Positions 52,101 to 64,000 of a DNA stretch of 64,000 nucleotides are shown in pieces (within the stretch, counting starts at the first letter, position 1; each line of letters opens with the position of its first letter). The position numbers were made by a program, and so were the translations under genes. Origin of the DNA: Setaria digitata. Its lineage: Eukaryota > Nematoda > Chromadorea > Rhabditida > Setariidae. Under the pieces are notes generated by a model. The model searched no databases. It was not told the origin of the DNA and saw only the letters and a program-made list of their open reading frames with translations. The stretch covers positions 28,647 to 92,646 of the forward strand of contig RCAB01000250.1 of the NCBI GenBank assembly GCA_003640385.1, given 5' to 3'.

Positions 52101-52386
52101 AAATGATATTGAAACAGAAGTGAAATGTAGAAAGATTCGAATTTTATGTTTAAGAAGCAGTGCTAAGAATGTCGGTTTACATAGTGTCATTGTTATGGCT
52201 TGTACCATTGTCGCATATTTATTAGATTCACTATGCTTAAGTTATCAAGGAAACCATTTCTTTCGAAATTATTGGAAAAATTTAATATCCGGCATTTTAT
52301 AGGCAAGACTATCACCAGTATACAACATCTGTGAGAATGCAGAAAGGAAAGCCCGAGAATATTTCGGAAAGCCGAAAATAATTTGA
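49111..52386 (+). CDS. fntb-1: Protein farnesyltransferase beta subunit
   Basis: Catalytic partner of the alpha subunit; transfers farnesyl to the Cys of CaaX proteins such as Ras and lamins. Exons: 49111-49206, 49538-49696, 50017-50108, 50248-50297, 50416-50512, 50688-50858, 51106-51280, 51477-51667, 51932-52031, 52303-52386; phases close, 404 residues. Prenyltransferase repeats are clear: GGYGGGPGQYPHLATTYAAV, GGFSLHIGGEADMRGSYCA, CQTYEGGFGGE, EAHGGYTFCGVAAL, FEGGFQGRTNKLVDGCYSFW and ENGGLRDKPDKSSDLYHTCY. The zinc ligands of the family fall at Asp288, Cys290 (VDGC) and His350 (YHTCY). It ends soon after SPVYNI, so the C-terminal tail is short. The N-terminus before residue 30 is not recognisable. 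Confidence 0.96.
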
Positions 52387-53700
52387 CGAAGAGTTGAAGT
52401 GAATTTTGTTAAAAATTTTTGGAAAGTATCTCCCCGCACATCCGATATTTCAATTTTGTTATTTCTCATATAACAGTTGACGCTCAATTTCCTCGTATGT
52501 TTGTGTTATTTACTTAACATTTCGTTGTACTGTTTTATTTTAAAGATTTTTTTTATAAGGTACGGGATCTATAAGTAGTCTTCTGTAAAATTTGGATATG
52601 ATTTATTTCCTCACACCTACAAGCTCCTTATGATTACTTCAAAAAGCGGTAGGGATTATCGAGGTATAAAAAAGCGTGAAGGATTGCAGAGTTGTCTTGT
52701 TTATTCTTGCTTCTAATTGCGGCTAATACAAGCCATTGAAGTTTCGAAATTTCTTTAAAATTAACCAATATATCACGTCCATTATTATTCCGTGACAACT
52801 TTCTCAAAGCTTCTTATATATTTCAAGTCATTTCTTGAACTGTGCTATTTCGGAGAAAATGATAGAAGTTTAACATGCTGAACGTCNTTCCGTGACAACT
52901 TTCTCAAAGCTTCTTATATATTTCAAGTCATCTCTTGAACTGTGCTATTTCGGAGAAAATGATAGAAGTTTAACATGCTGAACGTCATTTTGCACCCGTT
53001 AAATAGTGCTTGCAGCTTTTAGTCATAAAGGCGAGCCGGTGTTCTGAGGTGCAAAAAAAAAAAAAAAAAAGGGGAACTTATTATTCATGTGGTGGCTAGC
53101 TATTATTCCGATGGTATTTCCTGTTTTTTATATGGTTTCTGAGAGTAGGCATTATTAAGAAAGATTGTGCTTAATCCTTCCGTATAGCAAATTTTGCTTG
53201 CAGAGGTACAACTGCACTAAATAATATAAATGTTTTTGCTGCGTAGACTTACAAATTGTTTTTGTTCATAAAGCTTAACTTTTTCTCAGTGTTACTATGC
53301 ATCGAAATTTTCTTAATTTATTGAAATTTTTCCTAATAAGATTTTTATGCTTCATATTTGTTGAATGTTTATTATATATGTATGTGTGCTAGAAAAAATT
53401 GCATCGTTTTTCTTTTTATGAAAAACATTCTGAAATTGTATTTTCCTTGCAGATTTTGAATGGTCGTGTTAAAAAAAGAAAAGAAATGAAACAATTTTGT
53501 GTTGCTGCTTTCCCATGTTATCTTGTCGCCTATTTTCTTTCGAAATGGAAATTTGTTTTACTGTTGCGCCAAATTTCAGCCTTTTCGTCTTTCTAATATT
53601 CTAAACTGTTCCAATGAAATTTCATTTTCAGGTCATTTTCAAGCTTCTAATTTCTGAGGCTACCACCATTTCCTTATAGAAACAACGTATGAGCGATCAG
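52387..53700. other. Spacer between fntb-1 and CEBPZ
   Basis: Same-strand intergenic segment. Contains a lone N at 52887 with ~100-bp duplicated flanks. No coding exon recognised; the 65-codon frame at 53399 lacks any similarity. Confidence 0.5.
52785..52986. repeat. ~100-bp direct duplication around a single N (assembly join)
   Basis: TTCCGTGACAACTTTCTCAA through TTTAACATGCTGAACGTC is present before the N at 52887 and again after it, differing at one visible base (CATTTCTTG versus CATCTCTTG). Confidence 0.85.
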
Positions 53701-53718
53701 ATTTACAATGGTCATTGA
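53689..53718 (+). other. Possible short upstream ORF of the CEBPZ gene
   Basis: ATG at 53689 opens a nine-codon frame (MSDQIYNGH) that overlaps the proposed CEBPZ start at 53708 in another frame. It would be in the mRNA only if the 5' end lies upstream, for example at the TTATAG acceptor near 53679. Confidence 0.3.
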
Positions 53719-56700
53719 TCATAAGAAGAAAAATGTCTCTGCGATGAAAACGGTAAACTTTCTTCTAGCGAGTATTAATTACCTGTAGAGGTGATTAGGG
53801 GAATGAAATGATTTTGTTTCGAGATAGACTATCAGATTTAATTTTATGAAGTCAACCAATGACTTTTTAAATTTAAACTTTTTAAATCTCTTTCTTTTAT
53901 AGATTAGGAAAAAGACATCGTCATCATCGGCGGTAACACCTTTGGTGCTGCATTCTCCTGAAACAAAGTGGTACAATTATGGTAATGAAGAACGTGCCGA
54001 ACAGTTGACATCTAATCTGGAATTTCTGAGTAGAATTGAAGAACAAGCAGAAATTTTATTAAAAATAGATTGCGAATTGCAGCGAGAAAGTATGTTTATT
54101 CACTTATTCTCTTTATTTCTGTGCTTTGCTTTTGTATTTTTCTCTTCATTTCTATAGTTTAAATGACGAGACTTTTCGCGAAAGGCAAAATCTCTTCAAT
54201 TTTTACTTTTTTACCTTAATTAAAGCTTCTATTATACCACAAAATTGTCGTTCTCATTTTTTTTTTTTTTTTTTTTCATTTTCTGTAATATAAAATTTTG
54301 GTTTGTTAAATTTTCTTATCTTGATGGAAAAGTTTAAAAGTTTGAATAGTTGTTCAAATGATCCATTGGTTTGATTTTTTTTTTTTTTTTTTTTCATGTA
54401 TTAATCAATTTAATCTCCTGCAGAGAAAATTACATTTCAGTACAAAGTAAAAAAAGTATGACTGAAACAGCGTGGCTGAGTACAGTTTTAACTCGTGGCA
54501 CTGCTAATGATAAAATAAGTGCGATGCAGTTATTAACACAACGGCAGCCTGTACATTCACTTGCGTACGTCGCTTCGCTAGTTGGTACCGTTGCTAAGAA
54601 GAATACAAGAGAAGCGTTTTCTCTTCTTGGTTAGCTATTTGTAGTTATTCCTATTTCATGTTTCTTCCTATTTAAAGTTAATCATTTCTTTAGCTATTTC
54701 TTCAATTTTTCAGGCTTATTAAAGGATTTATTTATCAATGAATTGTTACCGCCAGGGCGAAAATTGATTCCGTTTTCAGCGGTGAGTCAGTTTTTGGAAA
54801 AAAAAAAAGTATATTTTCTTATGAGTAGAGTTATTTTAGAGACCGGTGGATGAAATAAATTTATCATCGTTGGATAGAGATCGTAATTTGAAAAGAAAGC
54901 TTATCCTTTGGAAATTTGAATCGGATTTGAAAGCGGTGTATGAAAAATTCGTCGGTGCTATAGAGGTATGCATTTATTGGTTTTTGCTGTTTAAATTTGA
55001 AAATACGTGAGGAAATTAATAATAAAAAAAAAAAAAGAAAACATTGTCGTTATCTATTTATTTAGCGATTAGCTGGCGAAAATGTGGAAAAATTATGCAC
55101 AATGTCATGTCGCTATGCCTTGGAACTATTGATTGCACGTCCCGAACAGGAGCAGGTATTACAATTTGTTTAGTAAATGTTTAGTATTTAGAATAAAGAT
55201 TTATATATTTATTTGAATTTGAAGGTGAATTTCTTTTCTTGCCAGCTTTTAAATTTTTTCATTGTTAGGGAAGTTTTTAACCCTATAATTTTTATAATTT
55301 TTGATTGTTTTCAAGTACAAATTGATCCACTTATGAGTTCATATTTTTCTCATATTAGAAACTCCTCTCCATGCTTACCAACAAACTTGGTCATCCGAAC
55401 AAAACAGTGGCTACACGTGTTTGTGGTTATTTACTACAGCTGACTAGAAAGCAGCCACTAATGCGTCTTATTGTTGTCAAGGAAGTAGAACGACTTATCT
55501 ATCGAAAGTTGGTTTTTTTATGTTCGGATTTAAAATTTTCGTTTTTGGTCATTTTTTATTGCATCTATGAGGTTTCGCAAGGAAATTAGAAGTTCTGAAT
55601 ATTTTGGAGATCTTCGAACTAGGATGGATTTCTAATGCTTGAAATTTTGCAGAAATATTTCATGCAGTGCTCAACTTCATGCTATTTCATTTTTGTCGCA
55701 GTTGAACCTGTATGGTTGTGACCCAACGCTCCCATCAACACTGCTCAATATCTATGTAGGATTGTTTCGGATAATGGTTCTAAATAAAAAAATGGATGAC
55801 AAAATGTTGAATGCTTTATTACTGGCTACTAATCGAGCCTTCTCATATGCTAAAGGTTTATTTTAATTATGTTTTTTTTTTCTTTCCTTTTTTTTTTGTA
55901 TTTGTATTTCTACTGAATAGATGTACCATAAATATATTTATAGAAAGGAACCACTAATTTGCAAGCATTCCATAAGGTTCGGCTTAATCATAACTTTATT
56001 GTACAAATGCTTGTTTAGCTTTGAAATACTTCTCAGATCAGTAGTTTTAACTTATATTTGAGGATATTTGAGGAACAATTTTCAGGTGATGTAGATAAGT
56101 TGACGAAAGAAATCGATACTTTATACAAAATTTTACATCAGTCAAATTTCTCAACTGCCGTGCAAACGCTGAAATTGTTATATCAGCTTTTAACCACAAG
56201 GTTATTTTTAAAATTTTTGAGATTATTCTTTTCTTTATTATATAGTTTCGACATGATATATTTTTTTTTTGTCCAGGATCGAATTATTGATTTGTCACCA
56301 TATAATGACGATGTGATAAGAATTAAAAGCATTCTCCATCGTATATTACATGGCTAATTTAATAAATTGGATCGTCATTTCAAGTATTGCTAAAACTGGT
56401 CGTAAAACTAGTGAACTATTCTGCTAAAGCTAGAAATAATTGCAGATGGCAAGAAATTTACTTCTAAAAACATTAGGCGAAGTGTTTAAATAAATAGCCT
56501 ACATTTATGAAATGGTATCCAATAAATATAAGTTATTTGTTACGGTTGTTTGCAGTGAGGGAATTTCGGATCGGTTTTATGCTGCTCTTTATCGGCGTAT
56601 ATTGGATCTTCAGCATAGTCCAAATATTGATAGGCAGCTGTTCTCATTGCTTTATCAAGCTTTATCTTCGGATATCGTTGAATATAGAGTTATTGCATTT

Positions 56701-59619
56701 ATTAAACGCCTTCTGCAGGTCTATTCGTTTGTTTTCTGGGAACGCAAAAATTTTAACCTTGTTTTTTTTCCCCTTTTTTTTGAATAAAAATACCAAATTG
56801 ATGAAGTCGTAGAATCCTTGTATATTCATGCGGAGCTTTCTTATTGTCATTTAACTGAAGGTGCGATTACTTCAAGAAATTTTGCTCTAAGTTATTAGTC
56901 GAATAATTTGAAAAAAAAAAAATTGAAGTGACTAAATTAAAATTTTTCTACTATAAGAGACATTGATCTTTTTCAATTTTGTCACATTTGTTAAAATAAA
57001 AAGTTTAGAAATTTTTAGCTCTCTTTATGTCGGAACGCTCCATTTGCTGCTGCGACCTTAATTTTGATTTCACGGTTAATTGACAAGCGACCGTCTTTGC
57101 TTCTAATAAAAAAATCTGCTGATGTAAGCGCCAAATTTGACTAAGTTTATTTTCATTTTGTAATCATTAATCATTGTCCCAAAAAGGTTACTTTTTCATC
57201 CTTTAGAATAAAACCACGCAAATACTCAGAAAATTCAACGGCTTGTTCATAGTTTTCTACTTCATAAGTGATTGTAAATTTCTTGATGATGATAGATATG
57301 AAAGTTGAAGCTGGCGATTATGAAATATACTATTTGTGCTGTTCTTATAAAACATAGAATGCGGGAGAGCACTTTTCTGAATTTCTGAAAATAGACTCAA
57401 TTATTCGACATTATTTTAGCTTACAAAATTCAGTAAAGATTTGCAATCAGAAGTCATTGATGATGATGATGATGAAATTTATCAAGATTATGACATCTCC
57501 TCAGAACAAGCAACCACTGAAATTCCAGTGACCTCAAAATTTGAAGATGGTGAGACTGGTGATGTGAAACCCTGTGAAAAGAAGGTCTTCGGATGGGTGC
57601 ACAAAAATAATATTGGTAATAACTGTTTTATTTTTTTTAATGTTTCAGGAAGATATCAGCCATTCATGGAAACAGTTTCCTTTTTACCGTATTACTGATT
57701 GTCTCATTAATGAATTTTCTTTTTATTGCGTTTTAATTTCAATTTTTTTTACGATTTACTGTACTATTTGTTTCTAAAATTTCCACATTCAAGTGATAAG
57801 AGATAAACCAACATCATACGATCCAGCGGTTAGGAATCCACTGTTCGCTGTTGCTGATAGAAGCATTGCTACAGAACTGACATTATTAAGTACCCATTAT
57901 CATCCTTCGGTCGCTGTGTTTGCGTCGAATCTGCTTAATGTAAGATTTCAATTTGAAATCTTTTTGAAATCTTTTATTGAAAACAGCTAGGTTTTATTTT
58001 TACTTCTTGTGAAGGTCGACTTATGCTGAATTGTCAGTTTTTCTTGTTTTCACTCAGTAGAATAATTTTTCTTTCTTTCTCGAATTGTGATGGATATTAA
58101 TTACTGAATTTAGGGCATATCAGTACGATATGATGGTGATCCGCTGTTCGATTTTACACAAATGCGCTTTCTTGATCGTTTCGTATTTCGGAATCCGAAA
58201 ACAAGGGGTGTTAGTGAGAAAATATTGCGGCGCAAAGTCTACGATCCGCATGGTATTAGGAAGTTACCAGTTATATCAAAAGTACTGTGCTTTGTCGGTT
58301 TATTCATGAATTGCACATACTCCAGTTTTAGATTTCTTATTTCCTTGAGTTCTCCGTTGATTTTTTTGTCTTTGAAGTCTCTCTTATTTATAGTTCAAAA
58401 TCTTCATGAAATTTTATTCCATGAAGAAATTTTAAAAAGAAAGAAATATGAAATTTCTGGAATTCAGGAATATGCTGCGAAAAATAAAAATGAAATACCT
58501 ATTGATGAAAGGTTTTTACATCGCTTTGTATCCATGAAAATGCGAATGAAAAAGGAAAAAGAAAGCGAAGTTGTGCATGATGATGACGATATTGAAAGCG
58601 TTAACTCCGATGAATTCAACATCTTGTTAAGTGAGTAATTTTTATACTCCTATTTTTTTAAACTCACAGCATGAAATGACATGTTTTTCTATTTGTTGGT
58701 AGATTTCTTGGCTTTTATTACTTTGGTAAGATTTGAAAATAGTGAAAAACTATTTTTGGATTTTTACTAGGTCGTTTTGAGCCGGGTGAACGAAGAGAAG
58801 TGTTTGATATTGACTTTAGTCAAGAATTTTCTGTTGAAAAGAAGAAAAAAGAAGTTAAAAGCCGAAAGCGACAAATCGAAAGTGATACTGACAGGGAAGG
58901 AGACGATGATGATGAAGAAAGGAGTGGAATGGATGCTGCTGATGATGACGATTTCGAAGGATGGAGTGTGGACGATAATGAGGTTAAAACTGATGTTATA
59001 GACTAAGAAATATTAAACTTTGATAGCTACAATGAAATTTTCCAATTTTACACTGACTTAGATGTTATATCAAACTAATAAATCCGTTTGTGTGCTGTAA
59101 TTGATTTTATAGGAAGAATCGGATGATGTGGAGGAAGAGTCGAATGAAGGTATACAAAGAGAGGAAAATTATATCAGTGATGCTAGTGATGATTCGGATG
59201 AATTTGCTGAGCAGCTTGATTGTGTGGAAGACGCCGCACAAAGTGCTGATAAGGTTCGTTTTTATTTTTCAAACAATATTAAAAGAAGAGATTGATAAGT
59301 ATGTTTCATAAATTTAATATCGATTCCTTTTCTAAACCTATAATTCATAGTTTGATTATTATGTTACTGTGTTTTAATTTGTTATTTTATTTTTTACGTT
59401 TTATTTATTTTTTTCCTTGTTTTTGTTTGTATTCATACGAGTTTGGAAATTAAATCGTTAGTTTTATAAAATAATTTTTGATTGCTGTGAAATTATAGTT
59501 TTATCGTTGTTTCGTTTAAGTTCACAGCCATGTTAGAAGAAGAAGATGAATCACGGAAAAAGGAATCGAGAAGGAAAAATCAAAAGTTCGGTAAATTCAA
59601 AAAACGAAGAAATCGATAA
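53708..59619 (+). CDS. CEBPZ: CEBPZ / Noc1 (Mak21), CBF-domain ribosome biogenesis factor
   Basis: Nucleolar factor of 60S pre-ribosome assembly and export (yeast Noc1/Mak21). Eighteen exons: 53708-53752, 53903-54089, 54441-54629, 54714-54781, 54840-54965, 55066-55155, 55359-55507, 55653-55855, 56086-56200, 56556-56718, 57019-57123, 57420-57615, 57794-57939, 58114-58281, 58468-58630, 58771-58982, 59113-59253, 59521-59619; phases close, 854 residues. Matches to the family include WLSTVLTRGTANDKISAM, LLPPGRKLIPFSARP, MLTNKLGHPNKTVATR, GISDRFYAALYRRILD, FIKRLLQLSLC, PTSYDPAVRNPLF, HYHPSVAVFASNLLNG, DPLFDFTQMRFLDRFVFRNP, and EIPIDERFLHRF. The C-terminal quarter is strongly acidic (Asp/Glu runs) and ends in a basic KFGKFKKRRNR tail, as in CEBPZ. 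The first 15 residues rest on splice logic alone. Confidence 0.94.
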
Positions 59620-62600
59620 CAATTTAATAGTTGTTGTTATTTTTTTTTGTTGTTGTTTTGTTTTCTATTTGACAAGCTTTTCGTTTCACTTTCTGCTTTA
59701 TATAACAAAGCGCATAAATATATATTTGCTGAAAAGTGTGTACATCAATCAAAAGTATGGGATTAATAATTTCCTGCTTTTATGATAAACAAATGCCGTT
59801 GTTTCATCACAGCGTGCATGTATAATCACCTACAGAATCTATATAAGGGTTGTACGAGAGGACAGCTGTTAAAAAGTTTATTGCTGTCAACTAAAATTTA
59901 AAGCGTGCTTACGCCTTTCATATACTTCTTTATTTCTTTTACTAAAATGTTAGTTTACATGGATTAGACAGTCAAATGCTATAATTTTATAGGAAAATAC
60001 TATTTCATGTAAGCATAAATTTCATTTAGTATGATTACAATAAAATAACTGGTTAATTTTCACCTACAAATAAAACTGCACATATGTCATCTTTTTTTTC
60101 TTGCTTCTTACTGTCAGATTTCTGAAAAGTACGAATTAATTCTTCTTTAATTAATTTCAAACAATTTCTTTGCAAATAAGATTAATTGGAACAATTGCTA
60201 GATGATGTATTTAACTCGTTACTTTTCGTTGTATTCCCGAAGAGGAATTCTTTTTTTAATTTTTCGGCTGTTCATTTTTTTTCTTTTGAATTATTGGTTT
60301 TTGTTCGAATTACAAGTTTGAATTAGCACAATAACAAGAAATCTTCGAAATTTTTTTTTTTTTTTTTTTTAAATATTTTAATACCACAAAAAGTAACGAG
60401 TTACTTAATACTTACTACTCTTTTTTCTTGGAAATTCATGAAACACTTCAACATTTATTTGTGGTACCATCGTGCATTCTCTTTCCTCTTTTCAACAGTA
60501 ATTCTTTTTCTCAGTTTGATAATAATTTTACCAAAAAAAAAAGCAAATGAATAAATTAATTCAAAAAAAAAAAAAGTTTTTAACCAACACTAATCTGTCA
60601 TATGCTTTTCGCCGCTACATGTAGTAATTCCATTTTTGAGAGATGATTTTTTTTTCCCATTTTTTTTTTTTTTTTTTTCTTTTGTACCAAAATTTGATTT
60701 TACAAACACTTCATAAATTCAATTTATTATTAAAAATTGATTATTTTAAGTATTTGTGCACTGCAATTTGCAATTTAATAAAAATAAATTTTCCATAATT
60801 TACACAGTTATAGTGAAAAAAAAACTACTTCCAGTTTTTGAATTTTTTTCGCTTTTTTTGCAATATTTCATTTTTTTTTCTTTTTTTTAATATTATTTAC
60901 TGCTAACATTGAAATATTTCGAAAAAAAAAAAAAAAATGCGAGAAGTTTTAATTTTGCTGTTAGTTATATTAAAATTCAGCAATCATTTTTGCACAGTCC
61001 TAATTCCTTCTACTCTTTTCTGTTTTTGCAGGTTTAGACTTGTTAGAAAATTAGAAATTGAATTTTTTTTTTTTTTTAATTTACATTGTGCTGACTCCAA
61101 AAGTCGCCTTATCAGATGACGAAGTTTTACGTTTTCATAATAATCAAATAATATATTTTCTTACCAAATCATGCCTTTTATTTTTTAATTAAAACATTTT
61201 AGTCGATAAATCATCGCTTGCATTGTTTTTCATACAACTACGTGCCTGGTCAAAAAATAAAAAACAAAAAAAAAATATTAAAAAAAAAGTTGAAGAGAAA
61301 AATAAGTAAAAAAAGAAAAAAAAATTTGAAAAAAATTCTAAAATGTATAAAAGGTGAGGAGGGAGGGGAAAAAAAAAGCAGTGGTCGGAATTATGTGAAC
61401 AATGGGAAACATGAAAATTTAGATTTAATTTAACATTCTTATTCGTTTTGGATTTTTAATTTTTTCGTTTCTTTATTTGTTTATTTTATTTTAGACTTTT
61501 TTTTTTTTTTACAGTGCAAATAAAGTAAAAGAGCTTTAATAGCTCCAGAAAATTCGTCCAATCAGTTCAGATACTTGTATTTAATTTACTGAAATTCTAG
61601 AAAATACAGTAAAACGTTAAAAAAATGAAAGAATTTCCCTTGTGATAGCTTTTTTTTTTTTGCAATCTAATCCATTTCTTCTCATCATTTATTCATTTAA
61701 TTATAAAAATTAGTTTTTCTTAATTGGCTCTATTCTTAAACTTTAAACCTTTTTAAACCTTTTGATTTCCTCAATTAAATGCTATTTAAAAATGTACAAT
61801 TATAATTTTTTACTTTAATTTATTTATTACAAAGTGCATTTATTTCTTAAAATATTGAAAACATTTAAAAGTTATATTAAATTTGAATATAATCTTTTTG
61901 AAAAGAAACAAAAAAAAAAAACTGAAATTACAAATTTGCCGAGAAATAAAATAGACATTTAATGCATTGAATGCCTAAGAGCTACTCAAATTTAAAATAC
62001 TGGGTAGTTTTTATTTAAATTTAGATATTTGAGAATAAATTAAGCAATATTTCTCTCACTCATTGTTTAGGGCTTATTAAAATTTAAATTTAAAAATGCC
62101 AAATAATCATTTGATGCTGAGGAGTGTGTGCATTAAAAAAAGTTACTCGAATCATTCAATAATAAATATTAGGAAATCAGAAACAAAATGGTTAAATTTT
62201 TGAGATAGCAAATCCAAGAAATTTAATTATAATTGTTATTATCATATTCTTTTGTTTTCTTATTCTTTTTATTTTCACTATTTTCCTCCTTTTGAGTTAG
62301 ATTGAAAAGGATAAGAAATTTTGAAATCAATAATAAATCAATTGTCGACTATCTTGAGCAAAATTTTTTTCTTTTTTTTTTTTTTTTTTTTTTCAAGAAA
62401 ACTATTTTGAGGGCAAATTTTTATTTATTTGTTTGTTTGTTGTCGTTGTTTTTCTTTTTGTTGTTGTTGTTGTTATCTTTCATTTTAAATTGAAAATGAA
62501 AAATTAGAAGAAAAAAAAAAAGGAAAATAAATTAAAAAATTTATAACTTTCATTTTTGAATGTGAAAAATTTATAACAAATTTAGAGCAAAGAAAAAAAA

Positions 62601-64000
62601 AAAGACGAAGCAAATTTGGACAAGAATTTTTTAAAAGTCTCAACATTTACATTTATATCAAAAACGTGACATTTTGAAAATGAAAAAAATACAAAAAATA
62701 TAAAAAAAAAAAAAAAACAAGAAACAGTAAAACAGTTAAAATTATTCTAGAAACTATTTTGTTGGATATTTATTATCCTTGTCTATTTAACAAAAAAGAA
62801 ATTTTTTTTTTTTTTTTTTAATTTCATTTGCATGACCTAAATAACAGAAACAAAAATGAATGCAAAGAGGGACGAAGGAAAGGACCAGAAAAACTGGAAA
62901 TGATTTTGTCTGAAATGTCACTTAAAATTCCATCTTGGAAGATCTAAAGGTTAGTTATATCGTAAATTTGATCGAAAATTTTTACAGCAATTTTAAATTT
63001 TTGCAAAAATTTGAAATGCTTATTTTAATTGTATGCATTAAAATAGTTGTAAAAATCAAAATATTTTCTTTCATTTTGTTTTTTTTTTTCTTTTTTATTG
63101 TTTAGAAGAAAATATTTCCGGAAAAAAAAAAACGAAATATTCATTAATAAAAAAAAAAAAGGCAAAAAGCAAAAAGAAAGGAATTATTTGTAAAAATATT
63201 TACCTTAAAAGGAAAAATTTTTTTCTTGTATTAAAAATGTGCTTTTTTGCTTTTTTTTTTCTTTCCATTTTCATCATATTAATATTTTCAATAGTTTCTC
63301 TTTTTTTTTTCACCTCTCTTTTTGTTTGGATTATTTCAAAAATTGAAAATTTCATTCAATTTTCAATTTGTCTTTTTGTTTTGTTTCGATTTTTTTCTTT
63401 TTTTTTTCATCTTTGTAGCACATTTTAATTGGTTGGAATGATTCATTAAAATAAATATTACATACATTTTTGGATTTTTCCATATATTAATGCATACAAA
63501 TTTTTTTTTTCCTTTTTCGACCTTTTAAGCGTTCTAAATGCCTCGAATATTAAAAAAAAAAAAAAAAAAAAAAAGCAAAGTTTCATAAAACAAACAAAAT
63601 TTTTAACGAATATTTCCAAAAATTTTTCATCACTTACTTGTTGACAATCATCTGACAATTTTCAAATTTAATTTATTCTTGTCTTTTATATTTAACCTAT
63701 AAAAAAAAAAAAAAAAAAAAACGATAAAGCAGAATGATTTTAATAAAAGAAAAGAAAAATTTTAAATAAAGAAATATTAGCAGTAAAATTTTATTGGAAT
63801 TCATGAATGACTCAAAGTGCCAAAAGAATTTTGAATTGAAAATGAATGACTGACTGAGAAAATTAAATTAATTTTTGTTTTTTTTTTTTTTTAAAGTGGA
63901 AATGAAAAAAATTTTCAATTAAATGATTTGAAATTTTTCGTCTTCACTTTTTTTTTTGTCTTTTACATTCTAGAATAAACAGAGATTTCAAGAATTAGCA
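59620..64000. other. AT-rich region without recognised genes
   Basis: After the CEBPZ stop comes a possible 3' UTR, then 4 kb dominated by T- and A-runs with short TTGTTG-type tracts (for example 62430-62475). All open frames here are Phe/Lys-rich low-complexity sequence. No exon, repeat array or RNA gene was recognised. Confidence 0.5.

Noticed and set aside
54424..54440. Earlier acceptor (CTGCAG) for CEBPZ exon 3
   Set aside because: It produces a stop in the required phase; the TTTCAG acceptor at 54438-54440 keeps the frame.
56270..56357. Open frame continuing after CEBPZ exon 9
   Set aside because: Skipping it joins exon 9 to 56556 in phase and gives the conserved SDRFYAALYR sequence; the frame itself matches nothing.
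56810..56865. Exon-like segment in a CEBPZ intron
   Set aside because: It has acceptor- and donor-like ends, but phase does not join with its neighbours without a stop. The exon at 57019-57123 supplies the expected family sequence instead.
1..64000. CRISPR, tRNA, rRNA, transposon or viral elements
   Set aside because: I looked for spacer-repeat arrays, tRNA T-loop motifs, transposase or reverse-transcriptase motifs and terminal repeats by eye and saw none. A tRNAscan and RepeatMasker run would be decisive.

Overview
The window reads as nuclear DNA of a nematode, most likely a filarial or other spirurid worm. It is very AT-rich and full of A/T homopolymer runs. Genes are split into many small exons by introns with T-rich 3' ends closing in TTTCAG/TTTTAG. 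Several start codons sit 3-6 nt behind a splice acceptor, as expected for spliced-leader trans-splicing. Nearly all exon boundaries below were fixed by hand from splice consensus, reading-frame phase and protein-family similarity, and the phases close in every complete gene model. No bacterial, viral, CRISPR, tRNA or rRNA feature was recognised.

Layout, left to right. 224-3441 (+): 3' part of an M17 leucyl aminopeptidase (W07G4.4/lap-2 type), 5' end outside the window. 3665-4446: a 159-bp tandem repeat in about five copies. 4398-8729 (-): a 154-residue four-helix membrane protein whose last codons lie inside the repeat. 8733-14440: 5.7 kb of repeat-rich spacer. 14445-19812 (+): a MAP4K3/5-type kinase with CNH domain (gck-2). 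22202-26388 (-): PAPS transporter (pst-1). 29773-35040 (-): Crooked-neck splicing factor (CRNKL1). 36020-42770 (-): a long slicer-type Argonaute resembling the CSR-1 class. 46321-48237 (+): NC2-alpha/DRAP1 corepressor with an AT-hook. 49111-52386 (+): protein farnesyltransferase beta subunit (fntb-1). 53708-59619 (+): ribosome-biogenesis factor CEBPZ/Noc1. 59620-64000: AT-rich DNA without a recognisable gene.

These are mostly housekeeping or regulatory genes of separate pathways: proteolysis, kinase signalling, Golgi sulfation, splicing, small-RNA silencing, transcriptional repression, prenylation and 60S assembly. They do not form one system. From memory, lap-2, gck-2, pst-1, the Crooked-neck gene, fntb-1 and the CEBPZ gene all lie on C. 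elegans chromosome V, with pst-1/Crooked-neck and fntb-1/CEBPZ as direct neighbours. The window therefore looks like a conserved block of that ancestral linkage group.

The most interesting items are the Argonaute (catalytic set D-E-D-D instead of D-E-D-H, H-x3-K in the MID domain, and a GC-AG intron) and the 159-bp repeat, which carries multiplied copies of the last codons, stop and 3' flank of the membrane-protein gene. Three single-N positions are each flanked by duplicated sequence and look like assembly joins. I found no clearly undescribed multi-gene system.
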